Part shown: one piece after another, positions 25,389 through 33,885 of the stretch
How the letters are laid out: each line of letters starts with the position of its first letter
Numbering within the stretch: the stretch's first letter is position 1
Origin: BP-191 sp035940575
GTDB taxonomy: Bacteria > Actinomycetota > Actinomycetes > BP-191
Direction: 5' to 3'
Length of the DNA stretch: 64,000 nucleotides
Assembly (NCBI GenBank): GCA_035940575.1
Contig: DASZER010000061.1
Span: 5,988-69,987 of the forward strand
Position numbers and translations under genes: made by a program
Notes under the pieces: generated by a model
Databases searched by the model: none
Told to the model about the DNA's origin: nothing
What the model saw: the letters and a program-made list of their open reading frames with translations, nothing else

Positions 25389-26385
25389 CGAGCCGGTACG
25401 ACGCCGGCCACGCCCCGGGGACGCGTTCGGCCAGGCCCCGCGTCTCCAGGTGCCGCAGGTGCGCCAGCGCCTCGCCGAGCGCGACCCTCTTCATGAACGG
25501 CGCGATGTCGTCCCAGCGACGGTTCCACGCCATGGACGCCGCGATGTCCCACGTCGTCAGCGGCCCGGCTGCCAGCGACGCGCGGATCTCCGCGAGGCGC
25601 TCCTCGTGGTGCGCGGCGAGCTCGTCGAGGCGTTCGGCCATCGCCGTGAACCGCCCGACGTGCGCGGGCAGCACCTCGGTGACGTTCTCCGTCGCCACCT
25701 TCCGCAACGACGCCAGGTAGTCGCCGAGCGGGTCGTTGCCCGACTCCTCGTCGTACAGGCCGATGTGCGGGCTGATCCTCGGCATCACGTGGTCGCCGGC
25801 GAGCAGCAGCCCGTCGACCGCGAAGCACGTGTGGCCCGGCGAGTGGCCCGGCGTCCAGATCGCGCGGACCTCCCAGCCGGGCACGTCCACCCAGTCGCCG
25901 TCGGCGAACAGCCGCGTCGGCAGTGCCGGCAGCTCGCGGCGGTGCGGCGCGATGCCGGTGAAGTCCGGCAGCTCCGCCAGCACCTCCTCGGGCGCGCCGG
26001 CCGAGAGCATCACCGCCGCCGTCTCCAGCAGCCACGTCTCGGCCGTGTCCCGCCAGCGCGAGACGACCCACGCGTCCTCCGGGTGCATCGCGAGCCACGC
26101 GCCCGACGCCTCGCGCACCTTGCCCGACAGGCCGTGGTGGTCGGGGTGGACGTGCGTGACGAGGACGCCGTAGACGTCCGCGACGTCGTGCCCCGTCTCC
26201 GCTACGCCGTCCTCGAGCGCCGCCCACGCGCGCGGGTCGTCCCACCCCGTGTCCACGAGGACGGGGCCCGACGCCGTCTCGAACAGGTAGACGAGCGTGT
26301 ACCCGAGCGGGTTGTCGGGGATGACGACGGGCACCGACCACAGGCCGTCGCGCAGCCGCTCGACGGGCGGCGGGGGGAGCGGCAT
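25372..26385 (-). CDS. MBL-fold metallo-hydrolase
   Basis: The 337 aa product has the metallo-beta-lactamase fold with the metal motif H78-x-H80-x-D82-H83 (THVHPDHHG), a further His in GHSPGHTCF and an Asp in LLLAGDHVM. The C-terminal ~80 residues look like the winged-helix found in LACTB2-like hydrolases. Hydrolysis of a thioester, lactone or phosphodiester is possible; the substrate is unknown. The ATG follows the htpX stop with no gap (TAGATG), so it is the third gene of a lemA-htpX operon. Confidence 0.9.
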   Translation of the reverse strand: MPLPPPPVERLRDGLWSVPVVIPDNPLGYTLVYLFETASGPVLVDTGWDDPRAWAALEDGVAETGHDVADVYGVLVTHVHPDHHGLSGKVREASGAWLAMHPEDAWVVSRWRDTAETWLLETAAVMLSAGAPEEVLAELPDFTGIAPHRRELPALPTRLFADGDWVDVPGWEVRAIWTPGHSPGHTCFAVDGLLLAGDHVMPRISPHIGLYDEESGNDPLGDYLASLRKVATENVTEVLPAHVGRFTAMAERLDELAAHHEERLAEIRASLAAGPLTTWDIAASMAWNRRWDDIAPFMKRVALGEALAHLRHLETRGLAERVPGAWPASYRLVSPAG

Positions 26386-27324
26386 CTACGGCGCCGCCGG
26401 GGCCGCGGGCGGCGCCCCTGGCCCTGCCGACTCCAGCGCGCGCAGCGCCGCGATCCGCTCGGACAGCGGCGGGTGCGTGTCGAACAGGCCGTTGAGCCAC
26501 GAGCCGTTGGCCTCGCGCTCCAGCGGGCTCTCGATCCACAGGTGGGCGGTCGCGTGCGAGGTGTGCGAGACGACGGTCGAGTCGGCGAGCAGCTTCTCGA
26601 GCGCGCTGCGCAGGCCCGTGGGGTTGCGGGTCAGCGCGACCGCCGACGCGTCCGCCAGCGCCTCGCGCTTGCGCGACACCGCCGCCTGGATCAGCGCGGC
26701 GCCGAGCGGCGCGAGGACGAGCGCGACGACGCCGAGCACCATGAGCAGCGCGGCCGCGCCGCCGTCGTTGTCCCTCCGCCGCGACCTGCCCCCGAAGAAC
26801 GAGAACCGCCAGAACAGGTCGCACAGCACGACGATCGCGCCGCACACCGCGACGACCAGCGTCGTGACGCGGGTGTCGCGGTTGAGGACGTGCGCCATCT
26901 CGTGGCCGACGACGCCCTGCAGCTCGTCGCGGTCGAGGCGTTCGAGCAGCCCTGTCGTCACCGCGATGACCGCGTGCTCGGGGTCGCGGCCCGTGGCGAA
27001 CGCGTTCGGCGCCGGGTCGCGCACGACGGCGACCCTCGGCATCGGCAGGCCGGCCGCGATCGCCATCTCCGAGACGACGTTGTGGAGCTGCGGTGCCTGC
27101 TCCGGCGTGACCTGGCGCGCGCCCGCGATCGACAGCGCGAGCGTGTCGGAGAAGTAGTACGACGAGACCGTCCCGACGCTCGCGATGCCGAGCGCGACGA
27201 CGAGCCCCACGGGGCCGCCGCCGACGTAGAGGTTGAACGCCTCCGCGACGAGCAGCAGCAGGACGAACGCCGTCGTGACCAGGTACCACGAGCGCCTGCG
27301 GTTGCGGGCGATCTCGTCGTACAC
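26386..27324 (-). CDS. htpX: HtpX-like M48 membrane metalloprotease
   Basis: The 312 aa product has two N-terminal membrane helices (about 15-60), the zinc motif H141-E-M-A-H145, two more helices (about 155-210) and the downstream Glu ligand region (REALADASAV). M48 HtpX proteases remove damaged membrane proteins, with the active site facing the cytoplasm. GTG start. lemA lies 10 bases upstream, the usual partner, and an MBL hydrolase follows directly. Confidence 0.93.
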   Translation of the reverse strand: MYDEIARNRRRSWYLVTTAFVLLLLVAEAFNLYVGGGPVGLVVALGIASVGTVSSYYFSDTLALSIAGARQVTPEQAPQLHNVVSEMAIAAGLPMPRVAVVRDPAPNAFATGRDPEHAVIAVTTGLLERLDRDELQGVVGHEMAHVLNRDTRVTTLVVAVCGAIVVLCDLFWRFSFFGGRSRRRDNDGGAAALLMVLGVVALVLAPLGAALIQAAVSRKREALADASAVALTRNPTGLRSALEKLLADSTVVSHTSHATAHLWIESPLEREANGSWLNGLFDTHPPLSERIAALRALESAGPGAPPAAPAAP

Positions 27325-27334
27325 GGGCTACCTC

Positions 27335-27898
27335 TTAGAACTGCACCTGGACCGGGTTGCGGGACGGGTCCGTCGGGTCGAGCTCGAAGTAGTCGCGCTT
27401 GGTGACGTTCGCGATCGGCGCGACGAGCGACGTGGGGATCGTCTCGACGGCCGTGTTGTTCTGGCGCACGGTGTCGTTGTAGTGCTGGCGCGCGAACGAG
27501 ATCTTGTTCTCGGTCGTCGTCAGCTCCTCCTGGAGCTGCGCGAAGTTCTGGTTCGCCTTGAGGTCGGGGTACGCCTCGGCGACCGCGAGCAGCCCGCGCA
27601 GCGCGTTGGTCAGCGCGCCCTCGGCCTGCCCGATGGCGGCCGGCGACGCGCCCTGCGCGTTGAGGGACTGCGCCGCGCCGCGCGCGGCGACGACCGCTTC
27701 GAGGGTCGCCCGCTCGTGCGCGGCGTAGCCCTTCACGGTCTCGACGAGGTTCGGGATGAGGTCGTAGCGCCGGCGGAGCTGGACGTCGATCTGCGCCCAC
27801 GCCTCGTCGACCCTGTTACGCAGCCGGACGAGCTTGTTGTAGAGCGTGACGAAGATCAGGACGAGCAGGACGACGACCCCGAGCACGATCCAGAGCAC
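27335..27898 (-). CDS. lemA: LemA family protein
   Basis: The 187 aa product has one N-terminal membrane helix (LWIVLGVVVLLVLIFVTLYN) and the LemA signature (RVDEAWAQIDVQLRRRYDLIPNL split over two helices, then YPDLKANQNF). The rest is helical and should lie outside the membrane. The molecular role is not established; the gene is commonly next to htpX, as here. GTG start with GGGAGGGGA about 6 bases away, a strong site. Confidence 0.93.
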   Translation of the reverse strand: MLWIVLGVVVLLVLIFVTLYNKLVRLRNRVDEAWAQIDVQLRRRYDLIPNLVETVKGYAAHERATLEAVVAARGAAQSLNAQGASPAAIGQAEGALTNALRGLLAVAEAYPDLKANQNFAQLQEELTTTENKISFARQHYNDTVRQNNTAVETIPTSLVAPIANVTKRDYFELDPTDPSRNPVQVQF

Positions 27899-27936
27899 GG
27901 TTGTTCCCCTCCCGGATGTGGTTGCCTACGCGCATC

Positions 27937-28734
27937 GTGGACCACGAACGGCTTCAAGACCACATTCCGGGCGACGGCGTCGGGCTGCACGTCGAGGCGT
28001 ACGGCTCCGGCGCGCCCGTCACGGTGTTCGCCGCGGGGCTCGGCGGGACCATCCCCGAGACCCGCACGCTGGCCTCCGGGGTGCCGGGGACGCGGGTGTT
28101 CTTCGACTTCCGGGGGCACGGCGCGTCGGGCGTCCCGGCCAACGGAGACTGGTCGTACGACGCGCTGTCGCGCGACCTGCGCTCCGTCGCCGACGCGGCC
28201 GGGGCGGCGTACGCCGTCGGCATGTCGATGGGCGCCGCCGCGATCCTCGGCGTCCTCGCGTCGGACCCGGGGCGCTTCGAGCGGTGCGTGCTGTTCCTCC
28301 CCGCGATCCTCGACAGGCCGCGCGACGACGTCGCGGTGACGCGGCTCGGCCGGCTCGCCGCGCGCATCGACGCGGGCGAGCGCGGGGCCGTCGAGGAGCT
28401 GCTGGCCGCCGAGCTGCCGCCGCCGGTCAGGTCGTCGCCGGAGGCGGCTGCGTACGTGCGGTCCCGCGCGGAGACGTTGAGCGGCCCCGGCGTCGCCGGG
28501 CTCGTCCGGGCGCTCGTGACGTCGCGGCCCGTGCGCGACCGGGTGCTCCTGTCGGCCGTCGCGGCGCCGTGCCTCGTCATCGGGCAGGAGGGCGACGACG
28601 TGCACCCCGCGCAGGTCGCGCGCGAGATCGCGGCGGCGCTGCCGAACGCGCGGCTGCACGTCTTCGACGCCCCCGGCGGCCTGTGGGCGCACCGGCGCGC
28701 GCTGCGGTCGCTGGTCGGCGACTTCCTCTCGTAA
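27937..28734 (+). CDS. Alpha/beta hydrolase
   Basis: The product (265 aa from GTG 27937) shows an alpha/beta hydrolase core: strand FFDFRGHGAS, nucleophile elbow GMSMGA with Ser97, a late acidic segment (GQEGDDVHP) and a final His near APGGLWAHR. Substrate is unknown. The start is uncertain: ATG 27916 and TTG 27901 are in frame, and none has a good Shine-Dalgarno. It is divergent from lemA, and its end lies 42 bases before the LysE-family gene. Confidence 0.82.
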   Translation: MDHERLQDHIPGDGVGLHVEAYGSGAPVTVFAAGLGGTIPETRTLASGVPGTRVFFDFRGHGASGVPANGDWSYDALSRDLRSVADAAGAAYAVGMSMGAAAILGVLASDPGRFERCVLFLPAILDRPRDDVAVTRLGRLAARIDAGERGAVEELLAAELPPPVRSSPEAAAYVRSRAETLSGPGVAGLVRALVTSRPVRDRVLLSAVAAPCLVIGQEGDDVHPAQVAREIAAALPNARLHVFDAPGGLWAHRRALRSLVGDFLS

Positions 28735-28776
28735 ACGGGTGGCGCGGGCGCGGCGGCGCGCGGGACCCTCGCCGCC

Positions 28777-29403
28777 ATGGCGACCGCGCTCTGGACGGGG
28801 ACGGCACTCGGCTTCGTCGTCGCGGCGCAGGTCGGGCCGATCTGGCTGCTGTGCGCGCGGACGACGCTGCGTGTCGGGTTCGCGAGCGGCTTCGCGATCG
28901 GCGCGGGCGCGGCGTTCGTGGACCTCTGCTACGCCGCCCTCGGCGCGGCGGGCGTGGCGCCGTTGCTGACCGTCCGCGAGCTGCGGATCGCGCTGGGCCT
29001 CGCCGGCGGCGTCGTGCTCGTGGTGCTCGGCGCGAGGACCTTGCGGACGGCGTTGCGCGTCCGGCTGGGCGCGGAGCTGCCGGAGGAGACCGTGTCGCCG
29101 CGGGCGGCGTTGCGGACGGGTCTCGTCGCCACCGCCTCCAACCCGCTCACGATCGCCTCCTGGGCCGCCGTCTTCGGCGCGGCGTCGGCGGGCGGCGCCT
29201 CGCGCGGCGCGGCCGGCGCGGCGTCGCTGGTGCTCGGGGTCGGCATCGGCTCGCTCGCCTGGCACGCGCTGCTCGTCGCGGCCATGCGGCTGCTGCGCAG
29301 GCGGGTCGGCGACCGTACGCTGCGCGCCGTCGACGGCGTGGCGGGCGGGGCGCTCGTCCTCGGCGGCCTGACCCTGGGCGCCAGATCGCTGCGCAACGCC
29401 TAG
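28777..29403 (+). CDS. LysE/RhtB-family exporter
   Basis: The 208 aa product has about six membrane helices and the early GFVVAAQVGPIWLLCAR block followed by GFASGFAIGAGAAFVDL, which matches the LysE amino acid exporter superfamily. It should move an amino acid or similar small molecule out of the cell by proton exchange. The substrate is not predictable. The following lipoprotein gene starts 11 bases after its stop. Confidence 0.88.
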   Translation: MATALWTGTALGFVVAAQVGPIWLLCARTTLRVGFASGFAIGAGAAFVDLCYAALGAAGVAPLLTVRELRIALGLAGGVVLVVLGARTLRTALRVRLGAELPEETVSPRAALRTGLVATASNPLTIASWAAVFGAASAGGASRGAAGAASLVLGVGIGSLAWHALLVAAMRLLRRRVGDRTLRAVDGVAGGALVLGGLTLGARSLRNA

Positions 29404-29414
29404 GCTCGGTCGCC

Positions 29415-29975
29415 ATGCGACGTGCCGCCTGCGCCCTCCTCGCGCTCGCCCTGCTGACCGGCTGCTCCAAGGACGCCAAGCCCGACAAGCTGAAGCCGCC
29501 CACGATCGACGGCGTCGAGATGTTCGAGGGGCTCACCCACGAGCACGAGCCGCCGGCCTCGTACCCGCAGACGCCGCCCGTCGGCGGCAACCACAGCAAG
29601 GCGTGGCTGACCTGCGGCGTCTACGACGAGCCCGTCCCGAACGTCAACGCCGTCCACTCCATGGAGCACGGCGCGGTCTGGATCACGTACCGACCCGACC
29701 TGTCCGAGGACGAGCGCAACGCCGTCCGCCGCCTCCAGGGGCTCAAGCCGGAGTACGTGCTCATCTCGCCGTACGAGGGGCTGCCCGCGAAGGTCGTCGC
29801 CTCCACCTGGGGCTACCAGCTCAAGGTCGACCGCGTCGACGACCCGCGGCTCGCGGCGTTCGTGAAGGAGTACGCGGGCGGCGGCCAGGGCGGCGAGCCG
29901 GGCGCCCCCTGCACCGGCGGCCTGTCGCCCGAGGAGGCGGAGCGGTTCAACGCCTCCTCGGGCGCGAGCCCGTGA
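29415..29975 (+). CDS. DUF3105 lipoprotein
   Basis: The 186 aa product has a lipoprotein signal (LLALALLTGCSK, Cys about residue 17) and then the DUF3105 core: YPQTPPVGGNH, a Cys in WLTCGVYDEPVP, and AVHSMEHGAVWITYRPD. The conserved His and Cys residues suggest metal or redox chemistry outside the membrane, unproven. The ATG has TAGGCT 8 bases upstream, but the TAG there is also the upstream gene's stop, so that box is weak evidence for a promoter. Confidence 0.88.
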   Translation: MRRAACALLALALLTGCSKDAKPDKLKPPTIDGVEMFEGLTHEHEPPASYPQTPPVGGNHSKAWLTCGVYDEPVPNVNAVHSMEHGAVWITYRPDLSEDERNAVRRLQGLKPEYVLISPYEGLPAKVVASTWGYQLKVDRVDDPRLAAFVKEYAGGGQGGEPGAPCTGGLSPEEAERFNASSGASP

Positions 29976-30040
29976 CTCTCCGCATAAACGTGGCTACCAG
30001 GCGAATTATGGGCATCTGACCGGTTTGCCAATGTGGCGTC

Positions 30041-30058
30041 CGGGGAAGTCGCTCCCCG
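30041..30058. other. Small hairpin in the 5' region of the 30116 gene
   Basis: CGGGGA and TCCCCG pair perfectly around a 6-base loop, 58 bases before the start codon. The 140-base gap 29976-30115 is A+T-richer at its left (GCATAAACG, GAATTATGG), where the promoter should lie, but I cannot fix a -35/-10 pair. Confidence 0.35.
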
Positions 30059-30115
30059 TTTCGTCAGGCGGCCCACCCCCGGTGCCGCCTCGTCACGTAT
30101 GGGAGGCACTTGCTC

Positions 30116-30772
30116 ATGTCCCTGACCCGCCCCAAGGCAGCCGCCGCAGGCGCCATCGCTCTCGCGCTGGCGGGTGGCTACCTCGCGCAGGGCACGTTCG
30201 CGGCCGGCATCCCCGCGAACAAGGTCGCCGCGTCGGGCTCCGAGACCGAGGTCATCGGCGCCAACAACACGGTCCTGCTCCTCTCGGAGACGGTGAAGAT
30301 CAACAACCCCACCGACCTGATCATCTCGGCGTCGGCGGAGTGCTCGATCATCACCCAGGTCAAGACCACGGACGAGCTCGCGCGCGCCATCGGCCGCGTG
30401 ACCATGTGGGTCACGATCAACGGCAAGCACGTTCCCGTCTCGCGCGCGGACTCCGACCAGGGTCGCGTCGTCTACTGCGACCGCGTCCACGAGCAGGAGA
30501 GCAACCTCGGCGGTGACGAGGCCGACGAGAACGACAACTTCGTCCGCACGTACCTCAACACGCGCACCGCGAACAGCTTCGACTGGCTCGCGCTGAACGT
30601 CGGCACCGAGTACGGCGGCACGACGGACAACGTCCACAAGATCGAGCTGTGGGCGCAGTTCGAGACCGAGGAGGTCGGCAACGCGATGGCGCAGGCTGCC
30701 GTCGGCAACCGCACGCTCGTCCTCGAGCCGGTGAAGGCGGCCGTGGGCGAGCAGGTCGTCGAGGTCGGCTGA
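30116..30772 (+). CDS. Secreted protein of unknown function (218 aa)
   Basis: The ATG at 30116 has GGGAGG 9 bases upstream. A signal peptide (AGAIALALAGGYLAQGTFA) is followed by a mature beta-rich domain with two Cys (AECSIIT and VVYCDRV), both acidic and Asn-rich, and no membrane anchor. Codon use and the strong terminator afterwards suggest a well-expressed exported protein. I do not recognise the family. Confidence 0.8.
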   Translation: MSLTRPKAAAAGAIALALAGGYLAQGTFAAGIPANKVAASGSETEVIGANNTVLLLSETVKINNPTDLIISASAECSIITQVKTTDELARAIGRVTMWVTINGKHVPVSRADSDQGRVVYCDRVHEQESNLGGDEADENDNFVRTYLNTRTANSFDWLALNVGTEYGGTTDNVHKIELWAQFETEEVGNAMAQAAVGNRTLVLEPVKAAVGEQVVEVG

Positions 30773-30782
30773 CCCGCTTCCC

Positions 30783-30820
30783 CGAAGGAGGCCCGGACCG
30801 CACGGTTCGGGCCTCCTTCG
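30783..30820 (+). terminator. Strong hairpin terminator after the secreted-protein gene
   Basis: Arms of 17 bases (CGAAGGAGGCCCGGACC and GGTTCGGGCCTCCTTCG) pair with a single G-T wobble around a 4-base loop, 10 bases after the stop. No T-run follows. It can serve both strands. Confidence 0.8.
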
Positions 30821-30846
30821 TGCCCGGCCCCTCTCGGCGCCGTTCG

Positions 30847-31371
30847 CTACTGGTTGTACGCGCCGTCGCCGCCGGACCCGCTCGGCGTGGCACCGCCCGG
30901 TGACGCGCCGGTCCCGCCGACGGCGTCGCCCGGGTTGAAGTAGAACGCGCCCTGCATGCCCTGGCCCTGGTGGAACCGGCAGTAGAACCGCACCGCCCCC
31001 GACGCGGGGAGCGTCACCGAGGCCTCGCCCTTGGCGTCGGGCTGGACCGTCACGTCCACCCCGAGCCCGTCGATCGTCAGGGTGTGGGCGGCCGCGCCCT
31101 CGTTCTCGAGCTTCAGCGTGAGCGTCGCGCCGGGCGCGGCGCGCACGAACGTCGGCCCGAAGTAGAAGTCGTCGAGCTCGACCTCGACCTCGCCGCCGCC
31201 CCGCGCGTCCTTCGTGCCGTGGTCGTTGACGGTGCCGGTCAGCGCGACCGGCGGGCCGCCCCCGTCCGCCTTGCCGCCGTCCTTGCCTCCGTCCTTCGCG
31301 TCGCCGTCGCCGCCGCACGCGGTCGCGGCGAGGAGGACGACGACGGACCCTGTCACGAGCACCCGGCGCAT
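30847..31371 (-). CDS. Cupredoxin-domain lipoprotein (type 1 copper site)
   Basis: The 174 aa product has a lipoprotein signal (LLAATAC, Cys19), a Gly/Asp/Lys-rich linker (20-45) and a plastocyanin-like domain. A complete type 1 copper ligand set is visible: H96 (AAHTL), C131 (FYCRFH), H134 and M139 (HQGQGMQG). It should carry single electrons at the outer face of the membrane. ATG 31371 has GGGAGG 5 bases away; a GTG at 31377 is in frame. It lies downstream of marR behind two hairpins, so it is probably transcribed separately. Confidence 0.9.
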   Translation of the reverse strand: MRRVLVTGSVVVLLAATACGGDGDAKDGGKDGGKADGGGPPVALTGTVNDHGTKDARGGGEVEVELDDFYFGPTFVRAAPGATLTLKLENEGAAAHTLTIDGLGVDVTVQPDAKGEASVTLPASGAVRFYCRFHQGQGMQGAFYFNPGDAVGGTGASPGGATPSGSGGDGAYNQ

Positions 31372-31393
31372 GGTCACCTCCCGAAGCGGTCGT

Positions 31394-31445
31394 GCTCGCG
31401 CCGCGCGCGAGCGACTCCGGCCGGTCCCGACTCTACGACCGGCCG
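31394..31445 (-). terminator. Tandem hairpins ending the marR transcript
   Basis: A perfect 9-bp stem (CGGCCGGTC at 31418-31426 with GACCGGCCG at 31437-31445) holds the marR stop codon in its loop. A second perfect 8-bp stem (GCTCGCGC/GCGCGAGC, 31394-31412) follows in the minus direction. Confidence 0.6.
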
Positions 31446-31879
31446 CGTTCGAGCACGTGGCCGAGGATCACCGCCGCGACGTCGAGCGACTCCAGGTCGC
31501 GCGTCGGCAGCTCCGCGAGCAGCGCCGTGAGGTGCGCGACCCGCCGCTTGCGCCCCTCCCGCAGCACCCGCTCGCCGGCCCGCGTCGCCCGGATGCGGTA
31601 CGACCGGGCGTCGTCGGAGTACGGCACCCGCTCCACCAGCCCCTCCGCCATCAGCGCGGAGACGAGCCGGCTCGCGCTCGCCGCGGTGATCTGCTCGGCG
31701 GCCGCGATCTCGGTGACGGTTGGATAGTTACCGTAAACAACCACGCTCAGCGCGGAGAGCCGCGCTGCGCTCAGCCCGGTCGCCGGATCCTCCCGCCGTA
31801 CCTGTCGTAGCAGGTGGATGGCGGTCGAGTGCAGCCGGTCGGCGATGTCGGCGGGGTCGGGGGTTGCCTTGGTGGCCAT
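31433..31879 (-). CDS. MarR-family transcriptional regulator
   Basis: The 148 aa product has the MarR layout: N-terminal dimerisation helix, winged helix-turn-helix (about 50-100, with TVTEIAAAEQITAASASRLVSA as helices and the wing VERVPYSDDARSYRI), and C-terminal helices. It probably binds as a dimer to the A+T-rich imperfect palindrome between it and the divergent ankyrin-repeat gene. The ligand is unknown. TAAACT lies 6 bases before the ATG, pointing to a leaderless transcript. Confidence 0.9.
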   Translation of the reverse strand: MATKATPDPADIADRLHSTAIHLLRQVRREDPATGLSAARLSALSVVVYGNYPTVTEIAAAEQITAASASRLVSALMAEGLVERVPYSDDARSYRIRATRAGERVLREGRKRRVAHLTALLAELPTRDLESLDVAAVILGHVLERGRS

Positions 31880-31885
31880 GCAAAC

Positions 31886-31907
31886 AGTTTAGTTACGTCA
31901 AACAACT
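31886..31907. promoter_or_regulatory. A+T-rich imperfect palindrome, candidate MarR operator and marR -10
   Basis: A 22-base stretch starting AGTTTAGTTACG is palindromic at 7 of 11 base pairs, including AGTT/AACT ends and ACGT centre. Its left end, read on the minus strand, is TAAACT, 6 bases from the marR ATG. It stands out as A+T-rich in this genome. Confidence 0.5.
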
Positions 31908-31929
31908 ATCTGCTGGGAGGCTGGGCGGG

Positions 31930-32490
31930 ATGGCGGTGTCGGACCTGCTGGACGCGGTGTACCGGGGTGATCGGGCGGGGCGGGACGCGATCCTGCGGGA
32001 GCGCGCGCCTGCCGACGTGTTCGAGGCGGCGGCGGTCGGCGACGTCGCACGGCTCGGCGAGCTGCTGGACGGCGACGCGGCGCTGGCGAGCGCGACGGCG
32101 GAGGACGGGTTCACGCCGCTGCACCTGGCGTCGTTCTTCGGCCACGCCGACGCGGTGCGGGCGCTGCTGGCGCGCGGCGCGGCGGTGGAGACGGTGGCGG
32201 ACAACCCGATGCGCGTACGCCCGCTGCACAGCGCCGCCGCGAGCGGCGACACCGAGGTCGTACGGCTCCTGGTCGGCGCGGGCGCGAACGTCAACGCCAC
32301 GCAGGAGGGCGGGTACGTCCCGCTGCACGCCGTAGCGCAGAACGGCGACGCGGCGGCCGTGGACCTGCTGCTGGACGCGGGCGCCGACCCGGCGGCGCGG
32401 ACCGAGGCTGGCCGCTCGGCGGCGGACCTGGCGAACGAGGCCGGGCACGCCGACCTGGCCGCGCGCCTGGAGGCGGCGTCGCGGCGGTAG
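31930..32490 (+). CDS. Ankyrin-repeat protein
   Basis: The 186 aa product has four to five ankyrin repeats, e.g. DGFTPLHLASFFGHADAV, RPLHSAAASGDTEVVRLL and GYVPLHAVAQNGDAAAVDLL, each near 33 residues. There is no signal or membrane segment, so it is a cytoplasmic protein-binding scaffold; its partner is unknown. The ATG has GGGAGG 9 bases upstream. It is divergent from marR and may be its target. An LRR-protein gene follows 86 bases later. Confidence 0.88.
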   Translation: MAVSDLLDAVYRGDRAGRDAILRERAPADVFEAAAVGDVARLGELLDGDAALASATAEDGFTPLHLASFFGHADAVRALLARGAAVETVADNPMRVRPLHSAAASGDTEVVRLLVGAGANVNATQEGGYVPLHAVAQNGDAAAVDLLLDAGADPAARTEAGRSAADLANEAGHADLAARLEAASRR

Positions 32491-32576
32491 TCGCGACCGC
32501 GGGCGAAGTCCGCGAAAACCGTCACGACCGCCCCTCCGGCGACCCAGAATCGAGGGAGTCGCGGAGGGGTGGACTC

Positions 32577-33878
32577 GTGGTCGAACGCATCGTGCTGCCG
32601 TTCCCTGCCGGCCGACCCGTGGGCGACCTGCACCGCTGGGACGAGGCGGCCGGGCGCTGGCGCGCGTTCGCCCGCGCGCAGGGCGAGGTCGAGGTCGCCG
32701 GAGACGCGCGGCTGGCGTTCGTGGCGGACCGGCGGCGGGCGGCGGGCGGGCTCGGGTTCCTCGACGAGCTGCCGGTGGCGCCGTTCGTGCGGCTCGGCGC
32801 GGGCGTCCCGCTGGGCGAGGGCGACGCGCGGCGGGTCGCGCGGTTCGCGTGGCTGTCCGAGCTCGACCTCGACGGCAGCGGCGCCGCGGACGACGACGTC
32901 GCCGCGCTGCGCCCGCTGGTCAACCTCACCGAGCTGCGGCTCGGCGGCGCGCGCGCCGGCGACGACGCGCTGGCGACGCTGGACTTCCCGCTGCTGCGCA
33001 GGCTCGACCTCGACCACTCGCACGTCGAGCACGGCGTCGGCCACCTCGCGCGGCTGCCGAGGCTCGAGATGCTCGACCTCGCGTCGACGGCGGTGAGCGA
33101 GGAGTCGCTACGGGCGCTGGCGACGTTGCCGAGGCTGCGGTGGGTGGCGCTCGCGTACGCCGCCGTGCGGCCCGAGGCGCTCGTCCACCTCGGCGGGGTG
33201 AGCGGCCTGCGCGAGCTGTTCCTCAACGGCCTCACGGTCGAGCCCACCGTCACCGCCGCCCTCGGCTCCCTCGAAGGGCTGCGGCTGCTCGACCTGTCCG
33301 GCACCGAGACGTCGAGCGCGGCGATCGTGCCGCTCTCCCGCGCGCGGGCGCTGGTCAAGGTCCGCCTGTCGGGGACGGCCGTGGACGACCGCGCGCTGCC
33401 GTGGCTCGAGCCCGTGCAGACGCTGGAGTCGCTGTGGCTCGACGACACCGACGTGGCGGACGACGCGCCGGCGTCGCTGGCGTCGTTGCGGAACCTCCGC
33501 GAGCTCATCCTCGACGGCACCGCCGTCACGGCGGACGGGCTGCGGCCGCTCGCGACGCTGCGCCACCTCGCGCGGCTCGACCTCGCCCGTACGGCGCTCG
33601 GCGACGAGGTCGCGGACGTCCTGCTGGCGCTGCCCGCGCTGACCGAGGTCGATCTGACCGGCACGTCGCTCACCGACGCCGGCCTCGCGCGGCTCGCCGA
33701 GCACCCGAGCCTCACGTCGCTCAGGCTCGCGGGGACCGCGGTGACCCGCAGAGGCGTACGCGACCTGCTCGCCGCGCTCCCCGACGTCACGCTGCCCGAC
33801 CTCGGCCTCGCGCCGGACCCGGAGGTGCCCGAGCAGGCGGCGCCGAGCGAGCAGGCGGCGGAGCGTTCGCGGCCGTAG
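32577..33878 (+). CDS. Leucine-rich-repeat protein
   Basis: The 433 aa product has an N-terminal region without repeats (1-85) and then about twelve LRRs of 23-24 residues with the pattern L-x-x-L-x-L-x-x-T-x-V-x-D (e.g. LTELRLGGARAGDDAL, LESLWLDDTDVADDAP, LTEVDLTGTSLTDAGL). No signal peptide is seen, so a cytoplasmic binding role is likely. The C-terminus is Glu/Ala/Pro-rich. GTG start with GGAGGGG about 8 bases away. It follows the ankyrin gene, giving two repeat-scaffold genes side by side. Confidence 0.88.
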   Translation: MVERIVLPFPAGRPVGDLHRWDEAAGRWRAFARAQGEVEVAGDARLAFVADRRRAAGGLGFLDELPVAPFVRLGAGVPLGEGDARRVARFAWLSELDLDGSGAADDDVAALRPLVNLTELRLGGARAGDDALATLDFPLLRRLDLDHSHVEHGVGHLARLPRLEMLDLASTAVSEESLRALATLPRLRWVALAYAAVRPEALVHLGGVSGLRELFLNGLTVEPTVTAALGSLEGLRLLDLSGTETSSAAIVPLSRARALVKVRLSGTAVDDRALPWLEPVQTLESLWLDDTDVADDAPASLASLRNLRELILDGTAVTADGLRPLATLRHLARLDLARTALGDEVADVLLALPALTEVDLTGTSLTDAGLARLAEHPSLTSLRLAGTAVTRRGVRDLLAALPDVTLPDLGLAPDPEVPEQAAPSEQAAERSRP

Positions 33879-33885
33879 CCGGGGT

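Noticed and set aside
25450..27405. Long plus-strand Arg/Asp/Gln-rich frame opposite the MBL-htpX genes
   Set aside because: It has no motifs and mirrors two well-supported genes.
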